Source: Erigeron canadensis (lineage: Eukaryota > Streptophyta > Magnoliopsida > Asterales > Asteraceae). Taken from it: a stretch of DNA of 64,000 nt. The first letter of the stretch is position 1; each line of letters starts with the position of its first letter. Location of the stretch: assembly GCF_010389155.1 (NCBI RefSeq), contig NC_057769.1, positions 6,200,735 to 6,264,734 of the forward strand, given 5' to 3'. Shown piece after piece: positions 62,160 to 64,000 of this stretch. Below the pieces are notes generated by a model. It saw only the letters and a program-made list of their open reading frames with translations, did no database searches and had not been told where the DNA came from. Both the position numbers and the translations under genes were made by a program.

Positions 62160-63190
62160 CTCTGTATGTTTAAAATCATATATGATTTTAAAAGGGTATC
62201 TTTTTATGGAATTCATTTTGATGTTGACTCAATGTTCTAAACAAAATCATATATGATTTTGTATTGTTTTACCTTAACACATTTGTAAAATCATTATAGA
62301 TTTCGAATATGAAAGTGTATGCTAAAAATCATTTTTGATTTTATAAATGATCTCTTTAAGGAAGCCATTTGCTTTAACTAAAATAAAATCATATATGATT
62401 TTGTATATGTTTTCCCAAATGCATACGTATAATCATTGTTATGGATAATTCAAAAATGATTTTGTATAAGTATGAATAAAATCAAAAATGATTTTGTATG
62501 AATAAATTAACACTATGTTTAAAATCATATATGATTTCAAACATGATTTTAAACGGTTATATTATTATGCAACTTATTTTTGGTTTTCAGCTCATGAAAT
62601 ATACAAAATCATTATGATTTCTATCGTTTTCCTCTAATGTATCTGTAAAATCATTTTTGATTTTGCATAAGATTCGTAAATGATGCATAAAATCATTTAT
62701 GATTTCGTATTGTTTTTTTATGAATGATATGGAAGTTACCTAAATGTCCTACACAAAATCATATATGATTTGGTATACTTGCTTCACTAATTACGACTAA
62801 AATCATATATGATTTTCTATATGCTTTCCATACAGAATCATAACTTATACAAGATCAACTACTGAAAATCAAAAATGATTTTATTTATACATGCGTAATA
62901 GTTATAGAAAATCATATATGATTTTGTATACTTGTTTGACTAATTACGACTAATATCATATTTGATTTTGAATACGATTAATGATATCGAACTCATTTTT
63001 TTTTGTCTTCATTTATAAATAAAATCATATATGATTTTGTATATCTTATCCCCCATTCATAAGTAAAATAATTCGTATGGATAATTCAAAAATGATTTTA
63101 TATAAGTATGAATAAAATCAAATATGATTTTGTATGGATAATTCACACTATGTTTAAAATCATATATGATTTCAAACGGTTAAATTTTTA
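62160..63190. repeat. Palindromic AAATCA/TGATTT motif block downstream of the coiled-coil gene
   Basis: About twenty-five copies, many perfect (near 62,170, 62,246, 62,388, 62,521, 62,755, 62,799, 62,909, 63,021 and 63,155). The segment at 62,800-62,930 resembles the 274-bp tandem repeat unit at 27.6 kb (ATATGCTTTCCATAC, then ACTTATACAAGATCAACTA). This ties both ends of the domain to the same family. The motif stops at about 63,190. Confidence 0.88.
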
Positions 63191-63552
63191 GAATGTAACT
63201 TTCTCCTCGAGTTTTACTTTGTAGCCGGCTAACCCTACGACTTCAAACCCTAAACCCTAAGCGTACCGTATGCACCTGTCCCCCTCTTGTAGGCTTTAGC
63301 ATTTTAGGGTTGAGCATTTAGGGTTTTAGAATGCACCCGTCGCCTACTAGTTTAAATCATTTTTTATTTTCATTACTTATATTTTTTATAATTAAAGATT
63401 ATTTTAGTATTTTTGATATATTTTATTTTTTAGGAAAACTACAAAAATGATACAATCCAAAAAGATAAAGAAAATATAAAAAAGGAAATTACACACACAC
63501 ACACATATACGCACATATCTAAATTTATTTTAACAAATTTGATTTTTATGAA
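63191..63552. other. Intergenic DNA with short telomere-like repeats
   Basis: Two AAACCCTAAACCCTAA-type units occur near 63,245-63,260, with inverted TTTAGGG-like pieces near 63,302-63,325. An ACAC microsatellite lies at 63,491-63,506. No gene. Confidence 0.6.
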
Positions 63553-64000
63553 ATGTTAGATCGGTTAAGTTGCTTACCTAATTCTTTAATTACTGATCAA
63601 ATTCTATCTCGTTTGGATAAAACTAAATTCTCAATTCGAACAGGTACTCTTTCTAAAAGATGGGAACACCTTTGGAAATCTGTTCCTTGTCTTTTTCTTG
63701 ATGATTTTACATTTTATACTTCTCCTATTCATGGTTTTGATGTTTTTGAAGTTTGTGATAAACCGTTTTTAAGTTTTTATGTTGCTATTGATAAAACCCT
63801 AAATCAATATGAGTTGGGAATTATAAATAAGTTTGAATTAGATGCTAATTTTGATAATTGATTTGTCTCTTATATCAATAGTTGGATAGAGTTTGTTGTT
63901 AGTAAAAATGTTAAAGAATTCAAAATTATCTGAGATATGTGGAAGATGAAGATCAGTTCTCAATCGTTGTTCAATCATTTTATTTGAATTCACATTTCAC
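63553..64000 (+). pseudogene. F-box protein gene fragment, broken, running off the window
   Basis: The start MLDRLSCLPNSLITDQILSR is an F-box motif (residues about 3-45, with SIRTGTLSKRWEHLWKSVPC), followed by a region typical of plant F-box/FBD/LRR proteins (FLDDFTFYTS, then WIEFVVSKNVKEFKI). An in-frame TGA at 63,859-63,861 and a frame change near 63,930, after which the alternative frame reads LRYVEDEDQFSIVVQSFYLN, show it is damaged. Intact members act as substrate receptors of SCF ubiquitin ligases. Only the N-terminal part is in the window. Confidence 0.8.

Noticed and set aside
27290..63190. CRISPR-like array because of regularly recurring short palindromes
   Set aside because: Spacing is irregular, motifs vary in the centre, intervening sequences are themselves repeated, and the setting is a plant nuclear genome with spliced genes.
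63239..63262. Telomere or chromosome end
   Set aside because: Only about two CCCTAAA units are present, followed by ordinary sequence and a gene fragment; at most an interstitial telomere-like scrap.

Overview
This is plant nuclear DNA: very AT-rich, genes with GT-AG introns, a nuclear-encoded chloroplast protein (Psb28), a cell-wall glycosyltransferase, a subtilase, and dense plant-type transposons. The style of the Sirevirus-like copia element with a long extra 3' ORF, and of the Ulp1-type genes, suggests a eudicot, probably Asteraceae; that assignment is an inference from memory of these families.

Layout. 1-9.2 kb is a gene-free transposon graveyard: dispersed AT-rich repeats, two short hAT elements with 8-bp target duplications, a 1.5-kb Mutator-like element with a 9-bp duplication, and a truncated L1-type LINE. 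9.48-11.35 kb (+) is an intact MUR3-type xyloglucan galactosyltransferase. 11.4-22.1 kb holds a hAT MITE, two adjoining Helitron-like elements, a TIR MITE and a Harbinger-like element, with no convincing gene. 22.16-24.49 kb (+) is an intact single-exon SDD1/SBT1.2-type subtilase. It converges on a two-exon PSB28 gene (26.43-24.91 kb, -).

From about 27.3 to 63.2 kb lies an unusual domain. Its non-coding DNA, including introns, is packed with a short palindrome of the form AAATCA-NNN-TGATTT (often ATCATATATGAT). It carries two head-to-tail paralogous eight-exon Ulp1-type protease genes on the minus strand (copy A, 54.3 to 28.4 kb; copy B, 60.0 to 55.8 kb) and a small two-exon coiled-coil gene on the plus strand (61.6-62.1 kb). 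Copy A keeps the catalytic His/Asp/Cys motifs but has three stop codons and an insertion in exon 2. Copy B has lost the His and Cys and has a stop. This looks like a multigene transposon, resembling by analogy the VANDAL/VANC anti-silencing elements; no transposase was recognised.

Exon 2 of copy A is interrupted by a TGTAACA...TGTTACA element, probably a solo LTR (31,129-53,417; 5-bp duplication GTTGC). That element is itself interrupted by a Sirevirus-like Ty1/copia element on the minus strand (32,076-51,928; duplication ATTTC). The copia element appears as three LTRs and one and a half internal regions around a 100-N gap. The outer LTRs appear identical while the sequence degrades towards the gap on both sides, so I think it is one ~12.4-kb element whose two contig ends were not merged, not a true tandem.

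The window ends in a broken F-box gene (63.55 kb to the edge). All calls come from reading the sequence; no database or alignment software was used.
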